Counted from the stretch's first letter, positions 24,761 to 38,280 are shown. The stretch: 64,000 bases of DNA from Anastatus disparis (GCA_017163975.1 JAFFSR010000347.1:9510001-9574000); one strand, 5' to 3'. Program-made: numbers and translations. The notes: generated from the sequence alone by a model not told the origin.

Positions 24761-25573
24761 GCGGAATCAGTTTACGGGCCTAAATTATGCGAGTTTATGT
24801 GTTCGATAAAAGAAGGGAAATGTTAAACTTACGACAGATGTTTTCTACACTATAAATTTCTATGTCAATATATAATCTATGTTTTATTTGTAACTACATT
24901 CGCAATCTTGATGTCATATATTATTTTATTATATTATTATTTTATTTTATCATATTATCCCGTTTAATTAGTAAAAATAATAATTTTAGCCATAATTTCA
25001 TTCCTCAGTCTTTTTTTTTTCCTTCTGGTTTTTATTAAAATTTTTAAAAATAACGATGATGGATTTTTAATTTTAGGCTATCAATTTTCGATCGTCATCA
25101 GATGTCACATTGCATTGCCCATCTTCAAATTTTTATATAACTTTACGACAGTTTACGACAGATTTTTTTTTGTCTAAACTATTTAATATTTTCTATCTTA
25201 TTTATATAAAATTTAGTATATTTTATAGTTTTATAATTTATTTTACGATATTTTCCATTAAATTAACGTTTTTAAATTATTTTTACGATAGATATCTGAA
25301 AATGAACATCTGTCGCAAGTTTAACAACGGCCATAAAAGAATTGTCAAAAAATTGCATTTTTAAGAGAATTAATAAGAGAATATTTTATTTTTCCTTTCT
25401 TTGAAACAGAACAATATATGTAAACGTACAAGATTTTAATTTTTTTTAGAATTGATTGGAATCATGTATTTTGATAAAAAGATTAGATTGACTTGTACAG
25501 AAAATATCGGGTAACATCAATATTGTATCTTGATAAAAAATATTTGATTATATTCTTATGTACTACATGAAAT
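24761..25573. other. AT-rich DNA, no gene; small inverted repeat
   Basis: GTTAAACTTACGACAGATGTT (24822-24842) is mirrored by AACATCTGTCGCAAGTTTAAC (25303-25323), so the stretch could be a decayed element of about 500 bp. The 84-codon open stretch at 25110-25364 is Phe/Ile/Tyr-rich AT sequence without a family, and I do not call it a gene. Confidence 0.4.
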
Positions 25574-25810
25574 CTAGATAAATACCCTTAGATTATCACT
25601 TAATATAATGATTATTTGAGTGTTTATAAATTTTAAAAAATGATTAGGAATTTTTTGAAATTGCTCACCTCTTAAAACTTGCTCAATTTTAAAAAATGTT
25701 TCTAAATAGTATAACAAATGCTTTTTAATAGGAAGCATGACTTTCAAAGAACTTACTGCATATGCGTTGTCATGTTTGAAAATATAATTGTTTAGATATA
25801 GAAGAGTCAT
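25574..25810 (-). pseudogene. Unrecognised coding-like fragment shared with 45437-45835
   Basis: A stop-free minus-strand frame of 78 codons from an ATG. I do not recognise the product (LPIKKHLLYYLETFFKIEQV, LRGEQFQKIPNHFLKFINTQ). A diverged copy lies in the opposite orientation at 45437-45835, where GEQF and KKIP..HF.EFIN-like sequence is preserved. Similarity begins just upstream of the ATG in both (ATTTATAATGACTCTTCTAT). The simplest reading is two remnants of one mobile element. A host gene fragment is possible. Confidence 0.4.
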
Positions 25811-26032
25811 TATAAATACTTTTACATTTTACGCATTTATAACAGATTTTTTACGAACTTAAAATGCTTAGTGAATTGTTAAATTTATCTGTTTGAATGG
25901 TAAATAAAAATTGTATCTAAATTTTATTTAATAATTCGTATAGAACAATTTATATTCAATTCCGTAAATTCACGTTCATAAATTTGATATCTAAATTATT
26001 TTCTTGACTCCTGATGACTAGTAAGCAGTTTA

Positions 26033-26454
26033 TTATGCAACCTCAGAGTAGATAGTACTCTGAGCTCTAGCGCTGTCATAGTGGCACACTTTTTTTTTGG
26101 TGATCAAAAAACGGGCAAATCTGCTATCAGACTTACAGTGGTATAGGCTACGACCGAAACACCTCAGTCTCAATGTATACCATTGGTGTAACGGGTTCCT
26201 GATGCTGCGGCAGCTTAGAGGCAGAAGGATGTCTGGTATACTTGCATTTGCCCTCCGAGAATCCACAGACAGGGACCGTCTGAACCCCCTCCACCCTGGC
26301 CACGGAACGAGGACAAGAAAATGTTCCCGTTACATAGACAGGGATCCCTAACATCCACCGTACTCATTCGCAACGTGAGACCGGACACGAGGCTCTGTCC
26401 ATTGATATTTCTATTTATGTATGCATCCTTTCATCCTTTTTCACTCGCTCTCCT
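26033..26454. other. GC-richer segment with one copy of the CTCAGAGTAG...CTGTCAT repeat
   Basis: 26039-26090 (CTCAGAGTAGATAGTACTCTGAGCTCTAGCGCTGTCAT) matches 26956-27005 and the inverted copy at 27225-27275. 26100-26400 is clearly less AT-rich than its surroundings and has overlapping open frames on both strands. None of them resembles a family I know, so I do not call a gene. Confidence 0.4.
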
Positions 26455-26700
26455 CTATTCACTCGTAACTCGGATACGTGGGGTCGCTGGGTCCAAGGAC
26501 TTTTCAGTCTCCCTGCGTCAACGCACATCACATTTTAGGCGTTCCTCCATTCTTACAGCTTACAATTCACTTAGCTTGGGTACGTGGGTTTGCTAGGCCC
26601 AAGGACTTTTTAGTCATTCATTCTCACAACTTACCATTCGCTCAGCTCAGATACGTGGGATCACTAGGCTTGAAGACGTTTTCGTCTCCCTGCGTATATC
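26455..26700. repeat. Three diverged tandem units ending AAGGAC.TTT.AGTCTCCCTGCG
   Basis: Three units share ATTCACT or ATTCGCT, then TACGTGGG, then CT(A/G)GG, then AAGGACTTTT or GAAGACGTTTT, then GTCTCCCTGCGT. They start near 26458, 26562 and 26632 and differ at many positions. Confidence 0.55.
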
Positions 26701-27287
26701 ATAGCGGCACACTACCACGTATGCATACATGCATAAGTATATACATGTTGCTGTATACGTGCAACGACACGCAACGTACTGCTATTAAAGGAGGGGCTTC
26801 TCCCGATACTTTCAGATGTCGAACACAAGTTTTACTTTATCTTGATGTAACGTCGTTAAATATACACGGATAGACTCATAAATGCACTCATATATGTCAA
26901 CATCGCGAGATTGTCGGAGCGTGAGTGCCATGATAGTGCTATTAGGCAGTCGACTATGCATGCTCAGAGTAGGTGGAGCTCTGAACTCTAGCGTTGTCAT
27001 AACGGTCACACTACGGTAAACTTGTGATGTTAACATGTATGAGTGCATTTGTTAGTCTATTTGTGTTTATTCAACAACGTCACATCAAGATAAGATAAAA
27101 ATTGTGTTTGACATCTGAAAGTACTAGGGGAAGCCTCTTCTCTAATAGCAGCGTGTTGCGCGTCGTTGCACGTACACAGTAACACGTATATGCTCATGCA
27201 TGCACACATACGTGTTAGTGTACCGCCATGACAGCACTAGAGGTCGGGGTGCCACCTACTCTGAGCTTGCACAGTCAACTGCCTAAT
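26700..27287. mobile_element. Overlapping inverted repeats forming a complex foldback element
   Basis: Pair 1: 26700-26903 is mirrored by about 27010-27235 (CACACTACCACGTATGCATA against GCACACATACGTGTTAGTGT; TACTTTATCTTGATGTAACG against CGTCACATCAAGATAAGATA). Pair 2: 26939-27005 (CTATTAGGCAGTCGACTATG) is mirrored by 27225-27287 (CAGTCAACTGCCTAAT). The pairs interlock, suggesting nested insertion or internal duplication of one foldback. Confidence 0.6.
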
Positions 27288-27516
27288 AGGGACCCTCTAG
27301 AAAGGGACAAGAAAATGTTGCCGCCATACTGATCTAAACCGCAAAGGGACGGATAAAGTGCTTATAGAAAACATCACGGGTCGACTTCGTGGGGAATCTT
27401 TACTGTCTCTTTCTAAAATATTAATTTCTTACGTAGTTTCCGGTTTAGATCTCTTGTTTGTAACAGCCAATAGAAAACACAGAACGAGGTTTCCAGTCCC
27501 TTTCTAGAGGGTCCCT
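27288..27516. mobile_element. 229-bp MITE with 10-bp target duplication (MULE-like)
   Basis: Terminal inverted repeats AGGGACCCTCTAGAAAGGGA and TCCCTTTCTAGAGGGTCCCT are exact over at least 20 bases. The element is flanked by ACTGCCTAAT at 27278-27287 and again at 27517-27526. A target duplication of 9-11 bp with long TIRs is typical of Mutator-like elements. It sits in the end of the foldback described at 26700. Confidence 0.75.
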
Positions 27517-27526
27517 ACTGCCTAAT

Positions 27527-28772
<1,246 letters not shown>

Positions 28773-28810
28773 TAAATACATATATCGTAGGTTTTGAGAA
28801 CCTTTGATAG

Positions 28811-29126
28811 ATACAACGTAGACTTTGAGGACCTTTGGAGAGATTGAGGACCAGGTCCTCAATCTCTCAATGTTATTTGTATATCTATATATATGAATTA
28901 AGATTCTCACACTAAATAAGAAAAATTAATTCTATAGGTGAAATTAAAAATTTCTTGTATATTTCGAAAAATTTGTTGTGAAATGACCTTAAGGTCCTTT
29001 ATTTTCAAGCTTACATACATTTATATAAAAAAGGAGGAATGGTTTCTTTAGTTAAAAGTGAGAAAAATTTTGTAAAAAAAAAGGTGATGTAAAATGATCT
29101 TAAGGTCCCCAATCTCTACGTTGTAT
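28811..29126. mobile_element. MITE with ATACAACGTAGA ends
   Basis: ATACAACGTAGACTTTGAGG at the left is mirrored by CCCCAATCTCTACGTTGTAT at the right. A separate near-perfect hairpin, GAGAGATTGAGGACC-A-GGTCCTCAATCTCTC, lies at 28839-28869 just inside the left end. Confidence 0.55.
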
Positions 29127-29130
29127 ATTC

Positions 29131-29135
29131 ATATA

Positions 29136-29211
<76 letters not shown>
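29131..29211. repeat. (TA)n microsatellite left of the 1.2 kb palindrome
   Basis: AT dinucleotides with one G interruption near 29141. The run stops at AGTCAATCCACG, the tip of the palindrome. Confidence 0.95.
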
Positions 29212-29214
<3 letters not shown>

Positions 29215-30441
29215 AATCCACGTCAAATGGATAATGGCTTTGTCCAAAATTGTAGATCACAAAAAAAATCGTGTATGGGCGCAAAATTTTCGTCTTACAC
29301 TCTACTTTTTTTTGCAATGTGGCGATTTTGAAAAATCCAAAATGGCGGTCCTAATATGGCGACTCAAACTTAGAGATTTCATAAAAAAATCTCGAGAATT
29401 GATTTTAAATCATTTAAATCTGATTCTACATATTTTTTTATGTCAGAAATCAATTCAGCGTTCAATTTTACATGGAAATATTGTATTGCACTCGAGGTAA
29501 AAAATTTGACAATATCATCTGAAGGTCATATCGGGAGACAATAGTTATTTCTCGAATTAATCATTGATAAACATTGATTAGTAAGGAAATGAAGATACTG
29601 ATAGGTAACTCGAGTCACTGAATCCAAATCTGATATCCGCTTAACCCTACCAGGTCTCCATCAAGGTCATTCGAAGGTCAAATCGCGAATATCTTTTATT
29701 ATTTGATAAGATTAAGACACCTATAAGTTTTACGTGATGCTGGATCCGAATCCGGGGCCCGTTGGAATGTCAAACGACATAATTACAGAAAATTCGTTTC
29801 AAACTGTGGTTTCTTGGAGAACGAAAATTTTCTGTTAGTCAATATTTAATTGATTTTTACGTAATTACGTCATTTAACACTCCAACAGACCCCAGATTCG
29901 GATTCAGCGACGCGTAAAACTTGAAGGTGTCCTAATCTTATCAAATAATAAAAGATATTCGCGATTTGACCTTCGAATGCCCTTGATGGAGACCTGGTAG
30001 GGTTAAGCGGACATCAGATTTGGATCCAGTGACTAGAGTTATCTATCAGTATCTTCATTTCCTCACTAATCAACATTGATCAATGAGTAATTCGAGAAAT
30101 AACTATTATTTCCCGATATGACCTTCCGATGATATTGTAAATTTTTTTTACCTCGAGTGCAATACTCTATTCCTATGTAAAATTGAACGCTGGATTGATT
30201 TCTGATATAAAAAAAAATACATATAATCACATTTGAATGAATTAAAATCAATTTTCGAAAATTTTTTATGAAATCTCTAGGTTTGAGCTGCCATATTGGA
30301 GCCATCATTTTGGATTTTTTAAAATCGCCACATTGCAAAAGAAAGTAGAGTGTAAGACGAAAATTTTGAGCCCATACACGATTTTTTTGGTGATCTACAA
30401 TTTTGGACAGAGCCATTATCCGTTTGACTTGGATTAACTCT
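29212..30441. mobile_element. 1.2 kb foldback element between two (TA)n tracts
   Basis: The left tip AGTCAATCCACGTCAAATGG mirrors the right tip CCGTTTGACTTGGATTAACT, and the match continues to a centre near 29826. Both arms give a similar open frame reading inwards ([19 protein letters not shown]) at 29234-29500 and 30416-30066. That follows from arm identity and there is no known domain, so I treat the element as non-autonomous. Confidence 0.85.
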
Positions 30442-30446
30442 AAATA

Positions 30447-31250
<804 letters not shown>

Positions 31251-31647
31251 TACATACTAACTCCTCAGAAAACATTAGACTTCCTAGTAATTTTTTCGCT
31301 ACTTTTCATTGCAGCGCATTTGGTGATAAAACTGTCCTAGGAACACGATAAAAATGTTTGGGATAAAGTGATATATAGAAAAGAATTATTTCAGAATAAG
31401 GCCCCAGCGTCGAATACGGTTTTCTGGGTTATTTGTGCTCGTGCATCAGGAGGCGTTCTAGTGTCTCGGTTGTCGACTGCATGCAGTCTTTTACGCCGGG
31501 CATGTGAAGGTTAACTCGACTGTACGAGACATGCTTAAAAGTATAGTACATCTTTGTATATTAGAGAGAGAGAGAATCTTTCTTCGTCGGTTGCCATTAA
31601 AACAATAGGAATTTCCCCTTCTCCCTTGCGACAGTTCATTCACCAAA
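31251..31647 (+). other. Possible LTR/leader of the Gypsy element
   Basis: A less AT-rich stretch immediately upstream of the gag start, with a GAGAGAGAGAG run at about 31564-31574. By position it should be the 3' part of an LTR plus leader, but I cannot identify LTR ends or a primer-binding site. Confidence 0.35.
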
Positions 31648-33660
31648 ATGCCTGTTTACGTGTTTCATACATCGTTAAACGAAATTATTTCACAAAACCC
31701 TGAGGACCCGGCAACGGAAGCATTACAAATGCAAAATAGTAATATTTCTTCGCAAATCGTGAACCCGGGTGGGGCGAACGTGGCGAGAGTTGGGAGCGGT
31801 GCAATTGCGGGTGCAAACATACGAAATTCGCCAGAAACTCCGCCATTAAGTTTAACTAGTAAATTCATACCTAACACACGGGACGACGCGCATGAAACTC
31901 TTGCATTTAAATCTAGAGATGCGTCGATCTTTGATCAAAATAGATTATTAATGACCAAAACGGCTAGCACGTTCCATGAAAAAATGGTATCTAAAGAGGC
32001 CTATGAAAATCTGAAAAAGCTTTCTTTAATAGAATAAAAAATTTACAACAAGCTCATAATGAGAAAGTACAGGCGTTAAACAATCAAATAGAATCTTTAA
32101 AATCACTAATATTACAAAGGCACAATACAAATGATTTGAGTAACGTAAATTTTATAGAAACAGATCAAAATAAGTCTTCAAAGTCGTTAAATTTAAATTT
32201 TATAAACAATAGTATCACGTTAAAAGCAAAACAAAGTTTAAATTCTAAATTCTCTGAAATTTCAATAAATAATCAAGTACAAAACAGTTTTTCATCGGCC
32301 TTGACCTCTACTCATAAGCAAACAGTATTTTCTTTTCTAACAATACAATTAAACTCGAATCCTTACACCTCTAATCTGCGAACACAAATAAACGAACACA
32401 CATCTTCAGACACTAATAATTCTATAACCTAGTCAACACATACAACAGATACACATAACATAAACACACTCAATTATAACATTCAACCATCAACCTTGGC
32501 AAACGTTAATTTTAAACCGATAAAGTTACCATTATGGCTAAACGATCCCTTCACGTGGTTCAAAATGTACGAGTATCAATTACTTTTGCAAAGTATAACT
32601 AACGATAATATAAAGTTTATTAACGTGATGTTAAACCTAAAAAATAGTATTCTAACAGACATAGCGGATAGCATTAAAATGCTTAGAGGTGAAAATCGGT
32701 ATGAAGGGTTAAAAAACATTTTAATAGAAAAATACACTTGGTTAAAAGACAGCAAATTGCAAAAACTATTTGGAGTCTGTTAAATGGGCATGCGCAAGCC
32801 GTCGGAATATCTTAACGAATTAATTGGCTTAACGGTAGGCCGGAGTAGAACCTGATACCGACCGAGTAACAATTGAGTTGTTTGTTATTTACTCAAGTTT
32901 TAATCGGTGTATCTTTAAATTAAAGGTCGAGCGCAATAGATATTATTATTATGAACATCTATGCACAAGAAAAAAAATATCTACCGGTTTGTTTTTGAGA
33001 AAAGTAAGTAACGCGAAAATATTATGAACATAAACTTTTACTTTGGCGTTACTTACTTTTCTCAAAAACAAACCAGTAGATATTTTTTTTTCTTGTGCAT
33101 AGATGTTCATAATAATAATATCTATCGCGCTCGACCTTTAATTTGAAGATACACCGATTAAAACTTGAGTAAATAACAAAAATGCCAATTAGACAAGGAC
33201 AGCGAATCCGGCCTGCTCTTAATGGGAGAGGAAATGCCGCGTGATTTAATCTTAAAAGCATAAAAGGCTAATTTACCTTGCAACATCAGCCCGTTTTTAA
33301 GGAAAAATGTTACGCCGGAGAACGAAGCGGATATGGTCAAACACGCGGATCATATACATTTGGATCTGTACGGGAGTCATAATACGTTACAAGAAATTAA
33401 ATAAGTGAAAGACAAATTATTTGACTCCGTCATGACAAAGGTTGACACGGTAATTAGCAAACGCGTTTCTTCTAAAAAGCCAGAACAATCAGACAGTAAC
33501 TAGAAAGACTCATATGAATCTAACGCGGACAAGGATATGCGGATTAACACTCATATTACACTAAACAAAAATTCAAAACTAAATATAATATGTATCCAAC
33601 GGTGATTGGCGTTGAAAATCCGAAAGTCCCAGGAAATAGGGAAATTTACCACGGGTCCAC
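31648..33660 (+). pseudogene. Mag-like Gypsy retrotransposon gag, frameshifted and interrupted by a MITE
   Basis: Gag forms the retrotransposon particle. The frame opens at ATG 31648 and runs 129 codons, shifts near 32035, then continues with a coiled-coil-like stretch (AHNEKVQALNNQIESLKSLI). After a stop at 32430 comes the gag core: FKPIKLPLWLNDPFTWFKMY, NVMLNLKNSILTDIADSI, NRYEGLKNILIEKYTWLKD. A TTAA MITE at 32829-33222 then splits it. Downstream are GEEMPRDLILKA, a stop, ANLPCNISPFLRKNVTPENE and MVKHADHIHLDLYGSH. A YHTKF/CI..CDW-like tract near 33570-33615 is a doubtful end of the core. No protease or RT follows. The Mag/Gypsy placement rests on the KLPLWLNDPFTWF block. Confidence 0.75.
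32829..33222. mobile_element. Family B TTAA foldback MITE, copy 1 (394 bp)
   Basis: Bounded by TTAACGGTAGGCCGGAGTAG and the end ATCCGGCCTGCTCTTAA. The interior is a nearly perfect palindrome (ATCTATGCACAAGAAAAAAA mirrored). It splits the gag frame in ...ELIGL. Removing the element and one TTAA joins the codons GGC TTA ATG GGA in frame, so the target was a single TTAA in the coding sequence. Confidence 0.9.
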
Positions 33661-33906
33661 CCAGCACACAGAAATCGCGACGTCTGCAACACGGTGCAGG
33701 TTAGGAATCTGTAGGCCTTCTAAGAGATTGGGTAACGACCACATACAGGGTGTAAAAAGAAATGGAGAAAAACATGAGAAGAAAAAATGAAAATTGTTTC
33801 CAGCACATCAAAAACACTTTATTTTTATGTATTTTAGCCTGTTGAATCCGAATTTGTTATGAAAAAAGAGAGTCGACCGCCTAATTTTGAAGATAACCTC
33901 AAAGTA
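33661..33906. other. Short spacer, no gene
   Basis: End of the gag-derived sequence followed by AT-rich DNA. The 66-codon open stretch at 33590-33790 is not a recognisable protein. Confidence 0.35.
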
Positions 33907-35487
33907 CTACTCAAAAGTCAATTTGCACAAGAGCTCAAATGACTTACGCTTGTCTTCGAACGACCTATGCAAAGGATTCCTACGTCTCTTTTTCTTATTA
34001 GGTTGTACTTCTCTTTTTAGCATCCAGCAATAGTCCGCCATCATGTTTACGCTACATTTTCCTTGCCATCTACGTTTAAATTCCTTCATATCCTGATGAA
34101 ATCTTTCACCATGCTCTTCACTGTAATCACCTAGGACTGGTGGAAATTCATCAATGTGCGAATCGAGAAAGTGGAGTTTCAAATTCATAAGACAACCTAA
34201 TTTTTTGAAATTTTGTACCATATTTTCTACGATGCTCTTGTAGTTCTCATCTTTATTGTTACCAAGAAATTTTGTTGCAACATCTTTAAAAATCAACCAG
34301 GCTGCCTTCTCGGTATCATTCATACTTGTGACGAATTCTTCGTCCCTGAGCATTTTGCGAATTTGAGGTCCATCGAAGATAACTTCCTTCAATTTAACCA
34401 GAATTATATTCGTAAAGATGGTTTCTAAGTATTTGAAGCATCGCCCTTCTTTATTGAGAGCTTTAACAAATTGTTTTATCAGCCCTAATTTAATATGTAA
34501 AGGCGGTAAAAGGATTTTGCTAGGATCGACAAGAGGACGATTGATGACATTGCTGGAACCTGGAGTAAGTGATGGTCACGCTGGCCACACTTTTGTATTA
34601 TAGTGTTTTGCTCTATCTCGACTGTCGAACATGCATAAATAGCATGGGTACTTGGTAAAACCTGATTGTTGACCTAGTATCATTGACAATATTTTCAGAT
34701 TTCCGTAAATTAACCATTTATGCTCACTATACTTTATTTTATTTAAAACGTTTTTGATGTTACAGTATTCTTCTTTGAGTACAGTTGAATGAGCCAATGG
34801 TAACGGAGCATACTCGTTCGTATTGTGAAGAAGAACTACCTTCCAGCTTCGCTTAGATAAATTGATGAATAACCTCCACTCTTCTGGCTTGTATAAATTT
34901 GGTTTAAACTCATTAATGAGTCCTTGTAAATCGGTGCAATACACTAGATCAGATTCGCTAGTATAGTATGATCGAAACGCTTCTTCTCGGTTTCGATAAA
35001 ATGTAACTTTTACGTCCTTTTCTAATACATTGAAAGATTTTAATTGAGAAGCCATTAATTCAGCTGCATCTTTTGCTAATCCAGCATTCCTAAACATGTC
35101 ATTAAGTTGAGAGATCTTTTTTTGGCTTTTCTCTTTACCAATGGAAACATATTCTTCATCACTGTCCGAAGACAGTTCTGCTTCACTTTCGACGGATTCA
35201 CTTTCTGCTTTCCTCAACGATTCATTTTCGTCAGTATCGTCGTCTGTATGGTTGTTAAGATTTTCTACGTCTTCTTCTGTACCACAATCAACTAGTATAC
35301 TATCCATTCCTTGTATAAAGCCGTCTCGTGGAGCCTCGTCTATCAAACTTTTGACTATTTGCTTCTGCGGACGAACGACACTAGAAACTATTGCATTCAA
35401 TATTTTATCTGGTCGCACTTTATTTACCCCACTTATACAAGTTGAATTCCAATTCAACTTTTCAATATTTGAAAAACGAACACTTTA
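33907..35487 (-). pseudogene. Uncharacterised multicopy arthropod protein, one in-frame TGA
   Basis: A single minus-strand frame runs from an upstream stop (TAA at 35487-35485) to the terminator at 33907, broken only by TGA at 34578-34576 (after KVWPA). The sequence continues in the same frame (PSLTPGSSNVINRPLVDPSK). There is no ATG at the 5' end, so a 5' exon may be missing. Features in order: an acidic Ser-rich stretch (about residues 70-120); FRNAGLAKDAAELMASQLK; LVYCTDLQGLINEF; EWRLFINLSKRSWKVVLLHN; GNLKILSMILGQQSGFTKYP with CYLCMFDSRDRAKHY (paired Cys); KILLPPLHIKLGLIKQFVKA; HFLDSHIDEFPPVLGDYSEE; HGERFHQDMKE; MMADYCWMLKRE. I recall these blocks from many unnamed insect and cnidarian proteins present in many copies per genome, suggesting a transposon-linked gene. 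Function unknown. Conservation of the whole frame implies recent loss. Confidence 0.75.
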
Positions 35488-35917
35488 ATATATTAACGAA
35501 AAATATTAAATTTTTAAAAATATAAAATCCGTTTACTATTAGTTCTTAAAATATATATTGTTCGATTTTATTTGAATTATTAACCTTGGTTATATAATTT
35601 AGGTAATAAAGCAGTAACTGAAACTTAGATTGAAATGTAATAAAAATGTCAATCAAATTAATTTTCGAAGCCTTTCCCTTTGAAAAGTTTCACTTCATAA
35701 ATATTCTTCGAAATTTCAAGATAAAATAAAACGTCAAAAACATATGTGCATCTAAGCAATTTGTAGTTAATAATTGGAATCTTTATCCTTTTTCATCAAT
35801 ATAAAGCGTATTTATATATGTTTATATATAAAGGTAAGGACGATGTTTAATTTTCAATGTATATTTAATTCATTTAAATATTTAATACTTCAAAAATTCT
35901 TGAAATCTTGAGATATT
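35488..35917. other. AT-rich spacer, no gene
   Basis: Between the previous pseudogene and the BEL/Pao integrase remnant. No coding frame or repeat that I can define. Confidence 0.4.
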
Positions 35918-36430
35918 TTAATAATTAGTTGCCAATGACAATCGATTTGATATGAATAGAGATAAAGTCGGTTCGGGTGTACTCATCAGAGAATCGCTTA
36001 TTGAAAAGTGTCCAGAAATTAGTATTGACAAATCATTTATGATCATTAACAAAGAAATGAAGGGTCTCGCATTTGAAGTAGATTCTTTCTCAATAGAAAG
36101 TGCATTGAATTGCCTCAATAAATGTCGACAATAAATCACGGGTCATTCGTTCGAAATATTGTTCATAAGAATCCACTCTAGTTTCCCATAATCTTTCGAA
36201 ATGAGGAGAAGAAGTAGGAATAAAGTGTATATTAATATTACAGTCATTCTGAAAAATTGAAAATATTTCTTCAAACTCGTTAAATTTGATGATGGCATAT
36301 AGTTCTTTTAGTTCATATTCGCACCTTAGAAATTTGTGGAATTATTTGAATAAATTGTCGCTCGTTTACACCGTCGATTAATGAAATGCCTCATCGTTTA
36401 GTAAGGATTTCAGATTTTTAATAGTTTATC
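35918..36430 (-). pseudogene. BEL/Pao retrotransposon integrase C-terminal fragment
   Basis: On the minus strand, through shifting frames: FINRRCKRATIYSNNSTNF, where family members have YSDNGTNF, so the catalytic Asp is Asn here. Then YELKELYAIIKFNEFEEIFS, HFIPTSSHFERLWETRVDSY (usually FIPP.SPHFGGLWEA.VKS), LLSTFIEAIQC, then NARPFISL with INDLSILISGHFSISDSLMS (usually NDLxxLTPGHFLIG) and a PEPTLSLFISNRLS block. The order is exactly that of a BEL/Pao integrase core and tail. The + strand open stretch at 35952-36134 is its shadow. Confidence 0.8.
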
Positions 36431-37670
36431 GTTTACTCGACCACGAATAGAATTTTAAATTGGATATTTCATTTTTGCTTTATCCCATGTACGGAATTTA
36501 AGTGTGGATATATTTTTTTAGTATGAACAATGAGTTGAATGATTATCAAGTGAGCAATACTACTTTTATATAGAGGACTATATCTTTGTCGATTTTATTG
36601 TAACATGTGGGCCCTTAATATTTTTACATTTCTATGGCTGTTGTTTTGATGTAATTTATATTGCGATTCTATTTATTTTACATTTGACTGATGAATGTTG
36701 TTGACAGTATTTGAATCAATTTATTTGAATTTATTTATTTATGCATCTACATGCAGCGTTATTGCGTGTATTTTTGTTTGTTTGTGATATCATTTTTAAG
36801 GTATTGTTTTGCTAAATTTAAGTTATCGACTGAGATATCTTGTGTACAATTTAAAAAGTTACGTTATATTTGTTGTTCAACACGCCATTTTTGTATCATA
36901 ATTATAAAACAAATCAATATCTATCCATCGATCTCTTTAATAATTATAGTCTTCACCGACATATGAATGAGGATGACGACATAAATTTTTTAATTTACTT
37001 CGATTTTGATGTTTGCGTTTTTTAATATAATAAAACAGGCCATGAAGTCTCCTCTCCTATTTAATCAAGGATCGCGACTTGATAACCCGGATCTAAGGTA
37101 AATCACCCTCTCCATGCTGTAATAGTTTCGGTCTAAAGCGAAAATAGACTACGTTTTCTCGTATCATTATTCTAATTTCGTTACGTTCGTCTATGGCCCG
37201 ATATTTTGGCGTATCGCATATATGTATTCTCGCATAACCGTAAATCTAATGATAATATAAATGGTCAAGTCGATTAAAAAATTTGACTTAAGTAAAATAA
37301 TGTGACAACTCCGTTGAAATAAAATATTAGAATTTTTTTGACCAGTAACAAGTAATAAGTTACCTTTATCTACAAACTGATCCAGATCATAATACCGACT
37401 CCTTATTATTTATTAACGTTTTTGACCTCTCTTGCTTCAAAGTTCTCGAAACAGCAAATACCTCATACTAATTGAATAATTAAATTTTCCGCGTTAATTA
37501 ATTATGCCGGTCTTATACGCTTTTTACGTTGTTTATATCTGAGCAAAATGTGCGGCAAAAACAAAACAAAACAAAAAATTATGTGTTTTATTTTATAAAA
37601 ATCGACTCGAATAATAAACCTACGAAGATTGGTCGTATTACGATATGTGCACTGCTGTGCCTCAACAATC
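36431..37670. other. Decayed interior of the BEL/Pao element, or spacer; no readable gene
   Basis: By position between gag and integrase this should be former pol sequence, but I could not read protease or reverse transcriptase motifs. 37030-37260 is less AT-rich. The 71-codon + strand open stretch at 36751-36966 is not recognisable. Confidence 0.35.
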
Positions 37671-38280
37671 TATACTGAAAAACTTAAAGAATTATATTTA
37701 CTCCGTATCGGCGTAAAACCATCTCTCAGTAGGGGAGTAGCGGGGCAGGAGTTACATTAACGCTGCCTTAGAGAGTAGAAGATACTCTCCAACTTTTAAA
37801 GTATGATTTACTTGCGATTCACGATATAAACACAAGTGTTTTAGGTTATAAAATTATGCAAAATGTAAATTTACGAGCGAAATTTGTATCTAATATATTT
37901 ACAAAACTATATTGAGAAATAATTGTAAAAAGTAACCTAAAAACAAGCAATATATTGATTGTTTATAGGTTGTTATTCTTAATGTAAGCCCCTGAAATTT
38001 AAGGTTAGGATTTTTTAATCACGCAAAATTTTGTCCAGTATAATTAAATTAATAGTTTTAAATAAAGATTCTACTTATAGCGTTATGCCATGTAATCTTT
38101 TCTAAGCAAAAATAATTGAGCTCACGTCGTTAATTTCAAGTAAATCATATTTCAAAAGTTGGGGAGTATCTTCTACTCTCCAAGGAAACGTTACTCTGAC
38201 TCCTACCCCTCTACTCCTCTACTGAGAGTTGGATTTACGCCGATAGGGAGTGAATGCAACTCTCCAAGTCTTTCAGTGTA
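37671..38280. mobile_element. 610-bp element with about 150-bp terminal inverted repeats
   Basis: Left TATACTGAAAAACTTAAAGA and ATCGGCGTAAAACCATCTCT mirror right AGAGTTGGATTTACGCCGAT and AAGTCTTTCAGTGTA. Inner GAGTAGAAGATACTCTCCAA mirrors TTGGGGAGTATCTTCTACTC. It lies inside the span of the BEL/Pao remnant. A TA at each tip suggests a TA target. Confidence 0.8.

Noticed and set aside
26033..27048. Several overlapping frames of 60-131 codons on both strands
   Set aside because: Longer open stretches are expected in this less AT-rich segment. They conflict with each other and overlap foldback repeats. No motif recognised.
29234..30416. Two similar frames starting ALSKIVDH
   Set aside because: They are the two arms of one palindrome read inwards. 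Similarity is forced by arm identity and no domain is present.
35107..36134. Plus-strand frames at 35107-35488 and 35952-36134
   Set aside because: Antisense shadows of the minus-strand conserved protein and of the BEL/Pao integrase.
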